Shown here piece after piece: positions 8,645-17,499 of a stretch of 35,458 bases of DNA. The stretch comes from Fibrobacter sp. GTDB taxonomy: Bacteria > Fibrobacterota > Chitinivibrionia > Chitinivibrionales > Chitinispirillaceae. Under the pieces are notes generated by a model. That model saw nothing but the letters and a program-made list of their open reading frames with translations. It was not told where the DNA came from and did not search any database. A program made the position numbers and the translations under genes. Where the stretch lies: assembly GCA_012513915.1 (NCBI GenBank), contig JAAZBG010000179.1, positions 1 through 35,458 on the forward strand, written 5' to 3'. Each line of letters starts with the position of its first letter. The first letter of the stretch is position 1.

Positions 8645-8696
8645 TACCCTCTTTTTTAAATTTCCCCACCCCTTGGAACCACCAAGTATCGAACTA
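8645..8696 (-). repeat. 52-bp shared leader element, copy B
   Basis: Aligns to 4750-4801 with 39 of 52 identities, no gaps. In copy A the element abuts a LacI-type start codon. Here no start codon follows at the matching distance. On the minus strand a short stretch further on (about 8611-8623) again resembles the first codons of the LacI-type gene, which hints at a decayed partial copy. Confidence 0.5.
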
Positions 8697-8828
8697 TTTG
8701 CAAAAAATATATATAAAATATAAACATACTTCAACATAAGTTATTCAATATTTTTATTTAATTTCTCTTTATTCCAACAGCCCGCCCATTCATTGTTATC
8801 CAATACACATTGCATATACAATAACTGC

Positions 8829-8858
8829 CCGCTCCACATGATTTAGAATGTGGAACGG
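8829..8858 (-). terminator. stem-loop after the MerR-type gene
   Basis: CCGCTCCACAT (8829-8839) pairs with ATGTGGAACGG (8848-8858), ten of eleven pairs with an eight-base loop, starting 16 bases past the stop of the MerR-type gene. No T-run follows, so it is a probable transcript-end hairpin, not a proven intrinsic terminator. Confidence 0.5.
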
Positions 8859-8874
8859 ACATGAAACCAGCTTA

Positions 8875-9696
8875 TTATCCTACTTTTGTTACCGGAATCT
8901 GAATCTCCGTTTTCCAGTCCTTCGGATCCTCTTTATTCCAGATGCCATCAATGTATGATTCTCTTGGATTGTCAGCGATCTCATATCCTGATTTTTCGAT
9001 CCAGGACAAAATCTCTGCATAACTTGTACCAAGTGTTTCATACGGCCCGCAGTGCATGATAACCGCAGTTGTTTTTACACCTGGCAGTTTTTTATACACC
9101 ACGCCATCACTATCTTTACAATAAGACACAACCGCCTCACACACCTCGACATCAATATCTTTCTCCCGATATTCGCCATCATGGTAGATATTGAAACAGT
9201 ACGCAGGCTCGCGGCATATCGCCCCCTGTTTTCTCATTATGTCACCCATGGGTGGAACTACCCTGAACAGATCACTGTATGATGGAATTGTTGTACGCAT
9301 TGATGCGACGATAACTTCCGGAAGCTCACGGATACTTACAGTATTCATAGCAACACGCTCCTTTTTGATTTTGCTGATCATTGTGTCAAGTTTGACCAAT
9401 GTTGATTCAGAGAGCCGTATTTCATCAAGCAGTGACATTTTCCGTTTCTGCAGAAGATCAAGCCACTCAGTTTTATCAATCCCGCCTTTAAGTACCCGTT
9501 GTATATCCTCAAGATATAACCCGAGTTCTTTCATTGAAAGGATTCTCTGTACCAGTGCGAGTTTGTCGGCAGCATAATACCGGTACCCGTTTTCATCATT
9601 GACATAATCCGGCTTAAGAAGACCGATCTCATCCCAGTACCGCAGTGTCTTTATTGTCACTCTTCCAAGTTTGGAAAAATCACCAATTCGAAGCAT
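8875..9696 (-). CDS. MerR-family regulator with GyrI-like effector-binding domain
   Basis: 273 residues, the size of BmrR-type regulators. Residues 1-70 are the winged helix-turn-helix: LRIGDFSKLGRVTIKTLRYW, then DEIGLLKP and GYRYYAADKL. A dimerisation coiled coil follows (about 75-120, KRKMSLLDEIRLSESTLVKL). The C-terminal half (about 120-273) is the GyrI-like domain that binds small hydrophobic or cationic ligands (IRELPEVIVASMRT, VMHCGPYETLGTSYAEIL-type blocks). Such proteins usually control drug-efflux or stress genes. No efflux gene is adjacent, and the EamA transporter is 3 kb away. The ATG at 9694-9696 has GGAGAG just upstream. Confidence 0.9.
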   Translation of the reverse strand: MLRIGDFSKLGRVTIKTLRYWDEIGLLKPDYVNDENGYRYYAADKLALVQRILSMKELGLYLEDIQRVLKGGIDKTEWLDLLQKRKMSLLDEIRLSESTLVKLDTMISKIKKERVAMNTVSIRELPEVIVASMRTTIPSYSDLFRVVPPMGDIMRKQGAICREPAYCFNIYHDGEYREKDIDVEVCEAVVSYCKDSDGVVYKKLPGVKTTAVIMHCGPYETLGTSYAEILSWIEKSGYEIADNPRESYIDGIWNKEDPKDWKTEIQIPVTKVG

Positions 9697-9849
9697 AGAC
9701 TCTCCGTTATGTTAACACATTACAACCGTTTTGTGAGCTCACTCATTTAAAGATAACGCACTCCAGTAAGGGGAGAGTCAAGAAAAAGTTTCTGGTATGT
9801 GATCTTTTTTGATTTTCAGGCAGAGACAGGAGATGCATTGCAGCAACCA

Positions 9850-10443
9850 CTATGCGGTCAGATTTAATGAAGTAGTATCCGGAGACGCCGCATTCCTGAT
9901 TTCGCCTTTACTTGTATAGCCGCCACTGATTCTCATACCGTTATTATTGCCACTATCAGCTTTTTCAGAGTTCTGATTTTCTCTCAGCTCTTTACGTGCG
10001 TTCATTTCTGTAGCTGCTGCTGCGGCGGCAACTGCACGATCCTGTCCTGACGGGCTCGCGGGAGCTGTTGCAGCACGTTTTACAACCTGCATTTTCATTA
10101 TTGTTGCCTGAGGATCATTTTTTACTGGCGATGTATCTATTGAGACCTCACCGCCAACGGCATACCGCTGACCATCAGGCCCCTTTTGATAGGAGTACTT
10201 TGCGCCACCATTAACGTATTGCCCACCCGCAGCCATATGTGCTGCCTCATGCGCACGTACCTCACGGTCACGGTTCTTCAGCTCCTGAACCGCCTTTTTC
10301 TCTTCATCAGAAAGATCATCCTTAGTTTTTGCACTGGATTTTTTTTGTGATTCACCAGACTCACTTGAGGAAACTGCTCTCTCCCCGTTGATCCAGTAAC
10401 TTTGTGATGACCATGCACCGCTGATTGGATTTATTTCCGGCAT
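9850..10443 (-). CDS. SprA-related putative metalloprotease
   Basis: 197 residues from the ATG at 10441-10443. That start is chosen over a GTG six bases upstream because GGAGG lies eight bases before the ATG but only two before the GTG. The core matches the SprA-related / putative metalloprotease family: an HExxH zinc motif in VRAHEAAHMAAGG, then YSYQKGPDGQRYAVGGEV, then SIDTSPVKNDP and an Ala-rich helix (AAAAAATEMNAR). The N-terminal part (about 15-60) is polar and Ser/Lys-rich, probably disordered. Proteolysis has not been shown for the family as far as I know. The gene is divergent from htpG. Confidence 0.8.
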   Translation of the reverse strand: MPEINPISGAWSSQSYWINGERAVSSSESGESQKKSSAKTKDDLSDEEKKAVQELKNRDREVRAHEAAHMAAGGQYVNGGAKYSYQKGPDGQRYAVGGEVSIDTSPVKNDPQATIMKMQVVKRAATAPASPSGQDRAVAAAAAATEMNARKELRENQNSEKADSGNNNGMRISGGYTSKGEIRNAASPDTTSLNLTA

Positions 10444-10774
10444 ACCCACTACCTCCTATATACTTCTTCGGCATATTGGAATACATTCTTTAGGACAAAA
10501 TATATTTAATTGGTTGAATTTCTAATTAAGCGATTAAGCTCATTCTCGTGATTTTTCGCATTCCTTAACTTTAGAAAACAACTACAAACACCATTAACTC
10601 CCCTTTCCCAATATAGTTCCCAAATGTTATTTTCATGCCGTCATTAAATATAGTATAGCTTCACGGTTGAGCATGATACACAGGTTTTAGTAACAAAACA
10701 CTGTGATACCTCATTAGTAGGGGATACTTCCGTGGAAAATTTTAACAATGTACAACTAAAACAGGAGGCCAGCC
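10444..10774. other. divergent intergenic region between the SprA-related gene and htpG
   Basis: 331 bases, A/T-rich. It must hold promoters in both directions. I see no CIRCE inverted repeat and no clear sigma-32-like or sigma-54 promoter for htpG. The AGGAGG ribosome-binding site of htpG is at its right end. Confidence 0.45.
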
Positions 10775-12652
10775 ATGGCAGATGGACCACAGCATATGCA
10801 GTTTCAGACTGAAGCCAAACAGCTTCTTCATCTGATGATACATGCACTTTACAGTCATAAGGAAGTTTTTATTCGTGAATTGGTTTCAAACGCGTCAGAC
10901 GCACTCGACAAACTGCGTTTTGAATCTCTCACAAATTCATCACTGCTTTCCGGCAACAAAGAACTTGCTATCCGGATAAAGCTTGACAAAAACGCAAAAA
11001 CAATCACTATCTCCGACAACGGAATCGGTATGACCCGTCAGGAGGTAATTGATAACATTGGAACAATTGCCCGAAGCGGATCAAAAGCATTTCTTGAAAA
11101 AATGTCCGGTGATCAGAAGGCTGATTCAAATCTAATCGGTCAGTTTGGTGTCGGCTTCTACAGTGCGTTTATGGTCGCATCAAGTGTTAAAGTTGTAACA
11201 AAACGTGCTGGCAGTGATGAGCCTGCGGTTGTCTGGGAATCAAAAGGCGAAAGTGAGTTCACTATTGCTGAGGCAGACAAAACAGAGGCCGGTACTGATA
11301 TCACTGTCTATCTCAAAGATGATGAAACAACCTACACGGAAGAATGGCAGGTTCGCTCAATCATTAAAAAATACAGCGATTTTATTGCGTTCCCAATCTA
11401 TTTACCAAACGATAAAGGCACCGATGAGATTGTCAACCAGTCAAAACCGCTCTGGCGCCGCGCAACATCAGAGATTACTCAGGAACAATATGAAGAATTC
11501 TACCAGCAGGTACTTGGGGGTTACGAAAAGCCACTCAGTATTCTTCATAACCGCGCGGAAGGTATCATGGAGTATTCATCATTGTTGTTTATTCCATCAA
11601 AAGCGCCATTTGATCTTTTCAATATGGAGCGTAAGCACGGCGTAAAGCTCTATGTCAAACGCGTTTTCATACTTGACAACTGTAAAGAACTGCTTCCGGA
11701 ATACCTGCGTTTTGTACGCGGTATTGTGGATTCTGAAGATCTGCCGCTGAATGTCTCCCGCGAAATGCTTCAGAAAAATCCGGTTATTGACAAAATACAG
11801 AAAGCACTTGTATCAAAAGTGCTCGGAAAACTCAAGGAAATGGCCGAAAATGAGCCTGAGAATTTCAAGACTTTCTGGAAGGAATTCGGTCCTGTAATCA
11901 AGGAAGGATTGCATACCGATTACGAGAACAAGGATAAGCTTCTTGAAATTATCCGTTTTCAGTCATCAATGTGTGAATCCAAAGATGATTTTGTTTCACT
12001 GAAACAGTACACGTCCCGTATGAGAACCGATCAGAAGGATATCTATTATATCACCGGTGAAAGCCGCGAAATTGCTGAAAAAAGTCCGCATCTTGAGATT
12101 TTCAAAAGCAAAAGTATCGAAGTACTGTACCTTACCGATCCAATTGACGAATGGGTTGTGCACGACATTATGAACTATGATGGCAAACAGCTGAAATCGG
12201 TAACACAGGGTAATCTTGACCTTGGAGAACTTGGCAAAGAGGAAGAGGCTGCAAAAAAAGAGTCTGAATCAAAATACAAGAAACTTTCGGAGCGTATCAA
12301 GGACATCCTTGCAGACAATGTCAAAGAAGTCCGTATTACGACCCGTCTCAAAGACAGTCCTGCATGCCTTGTAGCTGATGACAACGGAATGACTCCTCAT
12401 ATGGAAAAGCTTATGAAAGCAATGGGACAGGGCGTTACAGAACAGAAGAGAATTCTTGAGATTAACGGAGATCATCCGATTTTGTCAAACATGAAATTCT
12501 GGTTTGAAAAAGATTCCAAGGATACAAACCTTGAAGAATGGGCACACCTGCTGTTCGAACAGGCACTTATTGCTGAAGGGCAGATGGTTCCTGATCCTCT
12601 GGCGTATTCACGAAGGGTAAACAACCTTCTTGTCAAGGCATCATCGATCTGA
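10775..12652 (+). CDS. htpG: Hsp90-family chaperone HtpG
   Basis: 625 residues, typical for bacterial HtpG. It is an ATP-dependent cytosolic chaperone. The N-terminal GHKL ATPase motifs are intact: [14 protein letters not shown] near 30-43 (metal-binding Asn), DNGIGMT near 82-88, and [14 protein letters not shown] near 120-135. The middle domain contains [19 protein letters not shown] with the catalytic Arg region. The C-terminal dimerisation domain ends in [11 protein letters not shown] and lacks the eukaryotic MEEVD tail, as expected. The start ATG follows AGGAGG by eight bases. The gene stands alone and ends at an intrinsic terminator. Confidence 0.97.
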
Positions 12653-12685
12653 CCTCCCGGTAAAACCAATTATTTTCCGGATATT

Positions 12686-12717
12686 AAAAGGGTGTTCTTT
12701 TCAGGGCACCCTTTTTT
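12686..12717 (+). terminator. intrinsic terminator of htpG
   Basis: AAAAGGGTG (12686-12694) pairs with CACCCTTTT (12707-12715), the stem is extended by G-U pairs around a short loop, and it ends in a run of six T at 12712-12717. It lies 34 bases after the htpG stop. Confidence 0.85.
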
Positions 12718-12848
12718 AATTCTGCATGCAACTCTTTACACAATTATCATAATCATGCCAAACCTTTAAGTTACAGTACTTTACTGCGTCAGAGAAGCGT
12801 ATTATCTTTATTTCCTGCGATATCAACTTTACCTATGTGATTACAGGA

Positions 12849-13757
12849 TCACCATAATGGCTTTACTACCACAGCAGGAACTCCCAGTACCGACCAATAT
12901 TTTTCCGGCAGTATCAAAACTGCACATGCCAGTAGCGTTATAACTGCACCCGCCGCGCCTGTACGTGTCAGGGTCTCGCTAAAAAACAGGAAACCAAACA
13001 TGAAATTAAATACCGGCCCAAGCATCGAAAAAACTGCTCCGGTTCCGACAGTCACGTAATGATACCCTTCAGTAAGGAAAAGCTGCCCCATAGTTGCAAA
13101 AATTCCAGCTCCGATCATAATAATCAGTGCTGCAGGAGGTACATCCATTACCTGACCTGGCGAAAACGAGGGTACAGCAACGATCATCAAACCAACCACG
13201 CATTGCGCAAGAAATATTGATGATGATGTTTCTGTAGCCCGTAACTTCTTTACAAGTATTACTGCATACCCGCCAAGCATTGCACCAGCTACTGATAACA
13301 CTTCATAGGCACCAATCGTAAAAGCAAACCCGTTTGTTCCTGCATTATTAACGCTCGTAATAAATATACCGGCAAATGCAGCAATAATCGCAACAATTTT
13401 TACAACGGATATTTTCTCTTTAAGTAAAACAATCCCAAAAATCGTCGCAAATATCGGATAGGTATTTGACAATACCGATGCCTTTACAAGACCGAGTTTT
13501 GTAATAGAAATAAAACTGATCAAAATAGCTGCGCCACCGAACAAACCTCTTAAAAGCAACGCCTTTTTATTGTTGAATGACCCATTAAGATAACCCGGTA
13601 TCAATAACAGGATAACGATCGTAATTCCTACAATGAAACGAATCGATGTTGTCATGTATACATTATATGATGATACCATTCTAACAAAGCAGGCCATTGC
13701 TGAAAAAGCAATAGTCGACATTGACATCAAAAGAATTCCCCTTGACGTACTGTTCAT
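12849..13757 (-). CDS. EamA/DMT-superfamily transporter
   Basis: 302 residues with about ten hydrophobic helices, in two repeated EamA halves. Recognisable features are the first helix (MSMSTIAFSAMACFVRM), helix ends with RFIVGITIVILLLIP, the motif SNTYPIFATIFGIVLLKEKI closing the first half, and the equivalent MLGPVFNFMFGFLFFSETL closing the second. Members export amino acids, nucleosides or other metabolites across the inner membrane. The substrate is not predictable here. The ATG at 13755-13757 has GGGGAG seven bases upstream. It has its own transcript start region, separated from the upstream pseudogene by a strong palindrome. Confidence 0.88.
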   Translation of the reverse strand: MNSTSRGILLMSMSTIAFSAMACFVRMVSSYNVYMTTSIRFIVGITIVILLLIPGYLNGSFNNKKALLLRGLFGGAAILISFISITKLGLVKASVLSNTYPIFATIFGIVLLKEKISVVKIVAIIAAFAGIFITSVNNAGTNGFAFTIGAYEVLSVAGAMLGGYAVILVKKLRATETSSSIFLAQCVVGLMIVAVPSFSPGQVMDVPPAALIIMIGAGIFATMGQLFLTEGYHYVTVGTGAVFSMLGPVFNFMFGFLFFSETLTRTGAAGAVITLLACAVLILPEKYWSVLGVPAVVVKPLW

Positions 13758-13812
13758 ACATACTCCCCGGTGTAAATCACCAGTATTTGTTTCAGTTCTA
13801 TCTCTAAATGCA

Positions 13813-13849
13813 AAAAGCCTGCTGTCAGTAGTACTGACAGCAGGCTTTT
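13813..13849 (-). terminator. perfect 37-base palindrome, probable bidirectional terminator
   Basis: Two 18-base perfect arms (13813-13830 and 13832-13849) around a single base. The A-run on the left end and T-run on the right give a T-tail in either direction. It lies between the broken radical SAM gene and the EamA gene, both on the minus strand, 55 bases before the EamA start. It could also act as a leader attenuator for EamA. Confidence 0.7.
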
Positions 13850-14020
13850 AAATTTTGTTATAATAAAATACTCTTATACTGTCAAAACATACTATAGGAA
13901 TGGTACGATAACCCATCGCCAGATTTTATTTGTATGTTTAAAGACAGTTAGCATCATCATTTCCTTTATTTCTGTTTTAAATATATGTTTATTGCAGAGA
14001 ATGATCAAGTTAATTTATTA

Positions 14021-14329
14021 CTAAATCGTTTCAGATCCCTTTCTGACAAGCCACAGATCAGAAACTTCTTTGTAATACTTGTCTAGTGGTAATGTTGTTT
14101 TCATCACACAATTAAAGAAGTTATACTTCGATAAACCGTGATCAATGATAGCGTTAAACTGATCATAATAAAATTGTGTACCGGGCATCGGTGTCAGAAT
14201 TGTATATCCGGCAAGTGCCACTGTGGATTCACCTGCGAATTTCCTTAGTGCAGCAAAATCCTTTTCCGTATAATAAGGAGGTATCACATAATTACCACGA
14301 ACCTTTATCCCGTTTTTCAAAGAGTACAT
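14021..14329 (-). pseudogene. C-terminal remnant of a B12-type radical SAM protein
   Basis: The 102-residue open frame matches only the C-terminal quarter of the family. GIKVRGNYVIPPYYTEKDF and GYTILTPMPGTQFYYDQF resemble the end of the SAM barrel, and KYNFFNCVMKTTLPLDKYY the tail of HpnP/HpnR/BchE-like enzymes. The CxxxCxxC cluster and cobalamin domain are absent. Upstream of the ATG another frame reads SDFLEKINVLFEK, which would join smoothly to NGIKVRG if one A were restored in the AAAAA run at about 14306. In-frame stops occur beyond that. So the gene is truncated and probably frameshifted. An alternative is a real stand-alone peptide, which I think unlikely. Confidence 0.65.
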
Positions 14330-14556
14330 TGATTTTTTCTAAAAAATCTGAAATCCTTATACAAAATTTATCTTCAGGATAGTAAATTCATTACATTATA
14401 TTTATATTTCAATGTTGATAGGGATCATTGGATTATATCAATCACTTACATAAACAAAAATACAACGCATTTGTGTTTCATTTGTTCTGTCAAAGATAGT
14501 TGCACACAATAATCCTTAATCTTTAACGAATTACTCAAAACAATCGGGAGAATACT

Positions 14557-15363
14557 GTGGCGACAGAAATTATTGTTGTTGGTGCACTTGGAAGAATGGG
14601 TGCTGAAATAGCAAATATCGTTTTATCAGATAATAGCCTCAAACTACGCGCATGCCTTGAATACAAGGGTCACCCGAAATCTGGAACCGATTATGGTGTT
14701 TGTATTGGAAAAGGCGAACTCGGTATACCATTAACCGACAACATCGACACGGTTGATTTCACCAATGCCGTTGTCATTGATTTTTCATCCCCGGAATCCA
14801 GCCGGGCACTTCTCACAAAAGCATCATCAAAGGGTGTAAAGTTTCTTATCTGCACCACAGGAATTACCGATAACGATCTGACTCTCGCAAAGAATGCATC
14901 ACAGCATGCACCGGTAATTGTGAGTGCAAACACAAGTCTGGGGGTCAACCTGCTGTTTTCAATTACCCGGCTTGTTGCAGCAAAATTGAAAAATGAATTT
15001 GATATTGAAATTATTGAGGCACATCATAGATTTAAGAAGGATTCACCAAGCGGAACAGCCAAAAAACTTGGTGAGATTATTGCAGAGGAAATCGGACTTT
15101 CATATGATCAGGCGATTGTTAACGGCCGCGAAGGTATCTATCCCGAAATGAGAAAAAAGAATGAAGTAGGGATGCATGCGGTTCGTGGTGGCGACATTGT
15201 GGGTGATCACACGGTGCTTTTTGCCGGCATTGGAGAACGAATCGAACTGCGTCATATGGCGCATAGTCGTACAACATTTGCCCGTGGTGCGGTGTCTACA
15301 GCAAAATGGCTTGCTGATAAACAGCCCGGTTTCTATACTATGCAGGATGTTCTTGGAGTGTAA
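14557..15363 (+). CDS. dapB: 4-hydroxy-tetrahydrodipicolinate reductase
   Basis: 268 residues, typical DapB. It reduces 4-hydroxy-tetrahydrodipicolinate to tetrahydrodipicolinate with NAD(P)H in lysine and diaminopimelate synthesis. The N-terminal dinucleotide fold has GALGRMG (residues 7-13). FLICTTGIT and SANTSLGVNLL match conserved positions, and EAHHRFKKDSPSGTA carries the catalytic His and the Lys/substrate loop. HAVRGGDIVGDHTVLFAG is the C-terminal signature. The start is GTG at 14557-14559 with GGGAG seven bases upstream. No other lysine-pathway gene is nearby. Confidence 0.96.
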   Translation: MATEIIVVGALGRMGAEIANIVLSDNSLKLRACLEYKGHPKSGTDYGVCIGKGELGIPLTDNIDTVDFTNAVVIDFSSPESSRALLTKASSKGVKFLICTTGITDNDLTLAKNASQHAPVIVSANTSLGVNLLFSITRLVAAKLKNEFDIEIIEAHHRFKKDSPSGTAKKLGEIIAEEIGLSYDQAIVNGREGIYPEMRKKNEVGMHAVRGGDIVGDHTVLFAGIGERIELRHMAHSRTTFARGAVSTAKWLADKQPGFYTMQDVLGV

Positions 15364-15375
15364 AAAGAGGAAAGA

Positions 15376-15480
15376 AGATTAAGATTAAGATTAAGGTAAA
15401 GAGTCAGGAATGATCGTTGCCTTCTTCTTAATCTTAATCTCAATATCTTAATCTCAATCTTAACCTCAATCTTAACCTAA
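15376..15480. repeat. telomere-like (GATTAA)n / (TTAATC)n inverted tract
   Basis: The left tract has three tandem GATTAA units (15377-15394). About 30 bases later come seven degenerate units of the complement (CTTAAT, CTCAAT, CTTAAC) up to 15478. Fifteen bases (15376-15390 and 15426-15440) are perfect reverse complements, so a long hairpin can form. It follows the dapB stop directly and ends before the ribosome-binding site of the next gene. Confidence 0.7.
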
Positions 15481-15493
15481 CTGAAAGGTTCTT

Positions 15494-16804
15494 ATGACCA
15501 GGTTGATACGAGCAGGAATAATCGGTTTGGCAGGAGTTTTTTGTTGTACAGTTTTTTCAGCAGACTCTGCATCGGTAAAAGAAGATGTTAAACCGGGTTT
15601 GTCAGAGGATATCCTCGTTGATGACGACGATGAGGACCTGCTGAAACTTTTAAAAGAGACAGATACTTTAAAAGCGCAGACTCCGGTAGAGACAAAAGCC
15701 CCGGATTCACTTAAAGCTGAACAACCTGTTGTTAAAAGTGATACAGTTCAAACTAAGAAAGCAGCACTTGATGATGTCCTTATTTTGGAAGGCGGTGCTG
15801 ACGATCTGCTTGGTACAGTACCAAAACCCAAAGACACCGCTGTTGTAAAAAGCGCAAATGACACCACCAAAGCTGCTGTCATAGAAAGTACGGATACAGA
15901 ACCGGTAGTATCAACTCCGGCTGTTGTTGAGAAACCAAAAATCGCAGCACCGGTAGTAGCTGCAAAAATCGAAGATGCAGATTCTATCAATTTCGCGAAA
16001 AATCTGAAAGATTATCGTAATCCTAAAATTGCCATGCTGTTATCGCTTATTTTTCCAGGTGCCGGTGAGGTGTATGCAAAAAACTATGTACGTGCAGGAC
16101 TATTTGGTGCTCTGGAAGTTGGTGTGATAGTTTCAGGTGCACTCGTAAAAGCGAAAAGTAATAAAATGAGGGATGATGCCCATAAATTTGCGGATCAACA
16201 TTACTCGGCAGATTCGTTAATTTCCTATTATACCAAGTTTAAATCAGTTTTTTTTGGAACATCCGGTGACCTTGTAAACGAAGCCGATTCCATTTTTTAC
16301 AGTGTAGAAAGCAATATTGATCCTTCCCGGTTTTCTAAAAACATAAAAGGCTTTTATGATATTATCAAAGATCCACTGTCACCATATATCCGGGGTTGGG
16401 ATGATATTACTCCGAGAGTAGACAACACCTACGAAATTTATGCTCAGGATAGCGCATATTCAAGCTACAGACGTGCTGACAGCGGTTCCTTTGATTCATC
16501 ATTTTTCTTTATCCTGAAATCCGACCCTGATTCTGTGCCTCACTTTGGTATATCAAACAATCAGCAGGTTTACAATAAGAAAATCTCTAAAGCCGAAGAT
16601 AGATATAAAAACGCCAGAACGATTTTCTTTTTAATGGTACTCAACCGTATCGCCAGCTCTATTGATGCAGGTATCTGTGCAAAAGCATACAATGACAAAC
16701 TGCTTGGTAAGAAAAGTGCCTGGCAGAATATTAACATCAAAGATATTACAGTTGCAACCGGCAATGGTTATGCGCCGGGATATGCACTTGAGGTACGATT
16801 CTAA
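15494..16804 (+). CDS. DUF5683-like membrane protein with long acidic N-terminal region, paralogue 2
   Basis: 436 residues. A signal peptide (about 1-23, GLAGVFCCTVFSA) is followed by a long low-complexity Asp/Glu/Lys/Thr/Val-rich region (about 25-165). There DILVDDDDEDLLKLL and DVLILEGGADDLL look like degenerate copies of one unit. The DUF5683-like part starts near residue 170 with MLLSLIFPGAGEVYAKNYV and a hydrophobic helix, and ends with a second helix holding FFLMVLNRIASSIDA and an aromatic C-terminus (LEVRF). Function is unknown. An envelope location is likely. The ATG has GAAAGG seven bases upstream. The stop overlaps the next start by one base (TAATG), so the two are translationally coupled. 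Confidence 0.7.
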   Translation: MTRLIRAGIIGLAGVFCCTVFSADSASVKEDVKPGLSEDILVDDDDEDLLKLLKETDTLKAQTPVETKAPDSLKAEQPVVKSDTVQTKKAALDDVLILEGGADDLLGTVPKPKDTAVVKSANDTTKAAVIESTDTEPVVSTPAVVEKPKIAAPVVAAKIEDADSINFAKNLKDYRNPKIAMLLSLIFPGAGEVYAKNYVRAGLFGALEVGVIVSGALVKAKSNKMRDDAHKFADQHYSADSLISYYTKFKSVFFGTSGDLVNEADSIFYSVESNIDPSRFSKNIKGFYDIIKDPLSPYIRGWDDITPRVDNTYEIYAQDSAYSSYRRADSGSFDSSFFFILKSDPDSVPHFGISNNQQVYNKKISKAEDRYKNARTIFFLMVLNRIASSIDAGICAKAYNDKLLGKKSAWQNINIKDITVATGNGYAPGYALEVRF

Positions 16805-17499
16805 TGATAAAAGTATATACGTTTTTAACATTAATAATACTTTCAGCAGCATCTGTTTTTTCACAGATATCAATCAGTGAAGATGTCACTACTGATAGTG
16901 TCAATCTCTTTGATACCTACGAACAAAGCTCAAAGTCATCAAAGCTGGCTACCGGGCTGTCCCTGATTTTACCAGGTACAGGACATCACTATTTAAACAG
17001 AAATAAAAGTGCACTCGCGTATCTGTCAGTTGATATCTTTTCACTCTTCGGAGCTATCTACTGCGGAACGTATGCATCAAAGCTCAACACTGATGCACGC
17101 GGGTATGCGGCGCTTCATGCCGGTGCTTACGGTGGGAATAAAAATGATAACCGTTTCTGGACTGCAGTTGAACAATTTGATAATATTCACTCCTATAATG
17201 AAGCCATGCGTTTGAACAGAGAGGAAAAGGAGTTCTACAATGATGGTGCCAGGTATTGGAGCTGGAACAGTGATGACGAGAAGAATGAGTTTGGCGACAT
17301 TCGCAAAAAATCAAGCAGACTCCAGCTTATTTCATCAATTTTTATTGGTGCAATGGTACTTAATCGTGTTGTCGCAATTGTAGATATTCGTGCATCATCT
17401 AAATATAAAATCCTTAGAAACATCTCTTCTGTTAATTTCAACGCGTCATTTAGTCCGGATCTTTCAACAACAGCCCTTGTCATGAACGCACATTTTTAG
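16804..17499 (+). CDS. DUF5683-like membrane protein, paralogue 3
   Basis: 231 residues with an N-terminal signal peptide (MIKVYTFLTLIILSAASVFS). It carries the same two landmarks as its neighbours: GLSLILPGTGHHYLNR near 58-73 with a following helix, and a later helix with GAMVLNRVVAIVDIRAS. It ends in an aromatic (NAHF). It lacks the acidic N-terminal region of paralogue 2. The start overlaps the stop of that gene (TAATG at 16802-16806), which implies coupled expression and perhaps a shared complex. Function unknown. Confidence 0.68.
   Translation: MIKVYTFLTLIILSAASVFSQISISEDVTTDSVNLFDTYEQSSKSSKLATGLSLILPGTGHHYLNRNKSALAYLSVDIFSLFGAIYCGTYASKLNTDARGYAALHAGAYGGNKNDNRFWTAVEQFDNIHSYNEAMRLNREEKEFYNDGARYWSWNSDDEKNEFGDIRKKSSRLQLISSIFIGAMVLNRVVAIVDIRASSKYKILRNISSVNFNASFSPDLSTTALVMNAHF

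Larger units (their letters stand above)
8457..8874. other. intergenic region upstream of GH67 with inverted repeats and a leader-like repeat
   Basis: 418 bases. It contains an inverted repeat at 8592-8635 with outer arms CCTGAAT/ATTCAGG and inner GAG..CGA/TCG.CTC, a short GTAAC/GTTAC repeat just before it, and copy B of the 52-bp element. A strongly A/T-rich tract at 8696-8770 is a likely promoter region for the minus-strand GH67 gene. A 60-codon minus-strand frame (8555-8737) spans much of this but has no ribosome-binding site or recognisable product, so I do not call it a gene. Confidence 0.5.

Noticed and set aside
8555-8737. 60-codon minus-strand frame upstream of GH67
   Set aside because: No ribosome-binding site, no recognisable product, and it spans an inverted repeat and the 52-bp shared element. 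Better explained as leader DNA or a gene remnant.
10444-10774. Heat-shock CIRCE element or sigma-54 promoter at htpG
   Set aside because: Looked for the TTAGCACTC inverted repeat and the TGGC-N9-TTGC pattern and found neither.
15376-15480. CRISPR array
   Set aside because: Units are only six bases, contiguous and degenerate, with no spacers and no cas genes.
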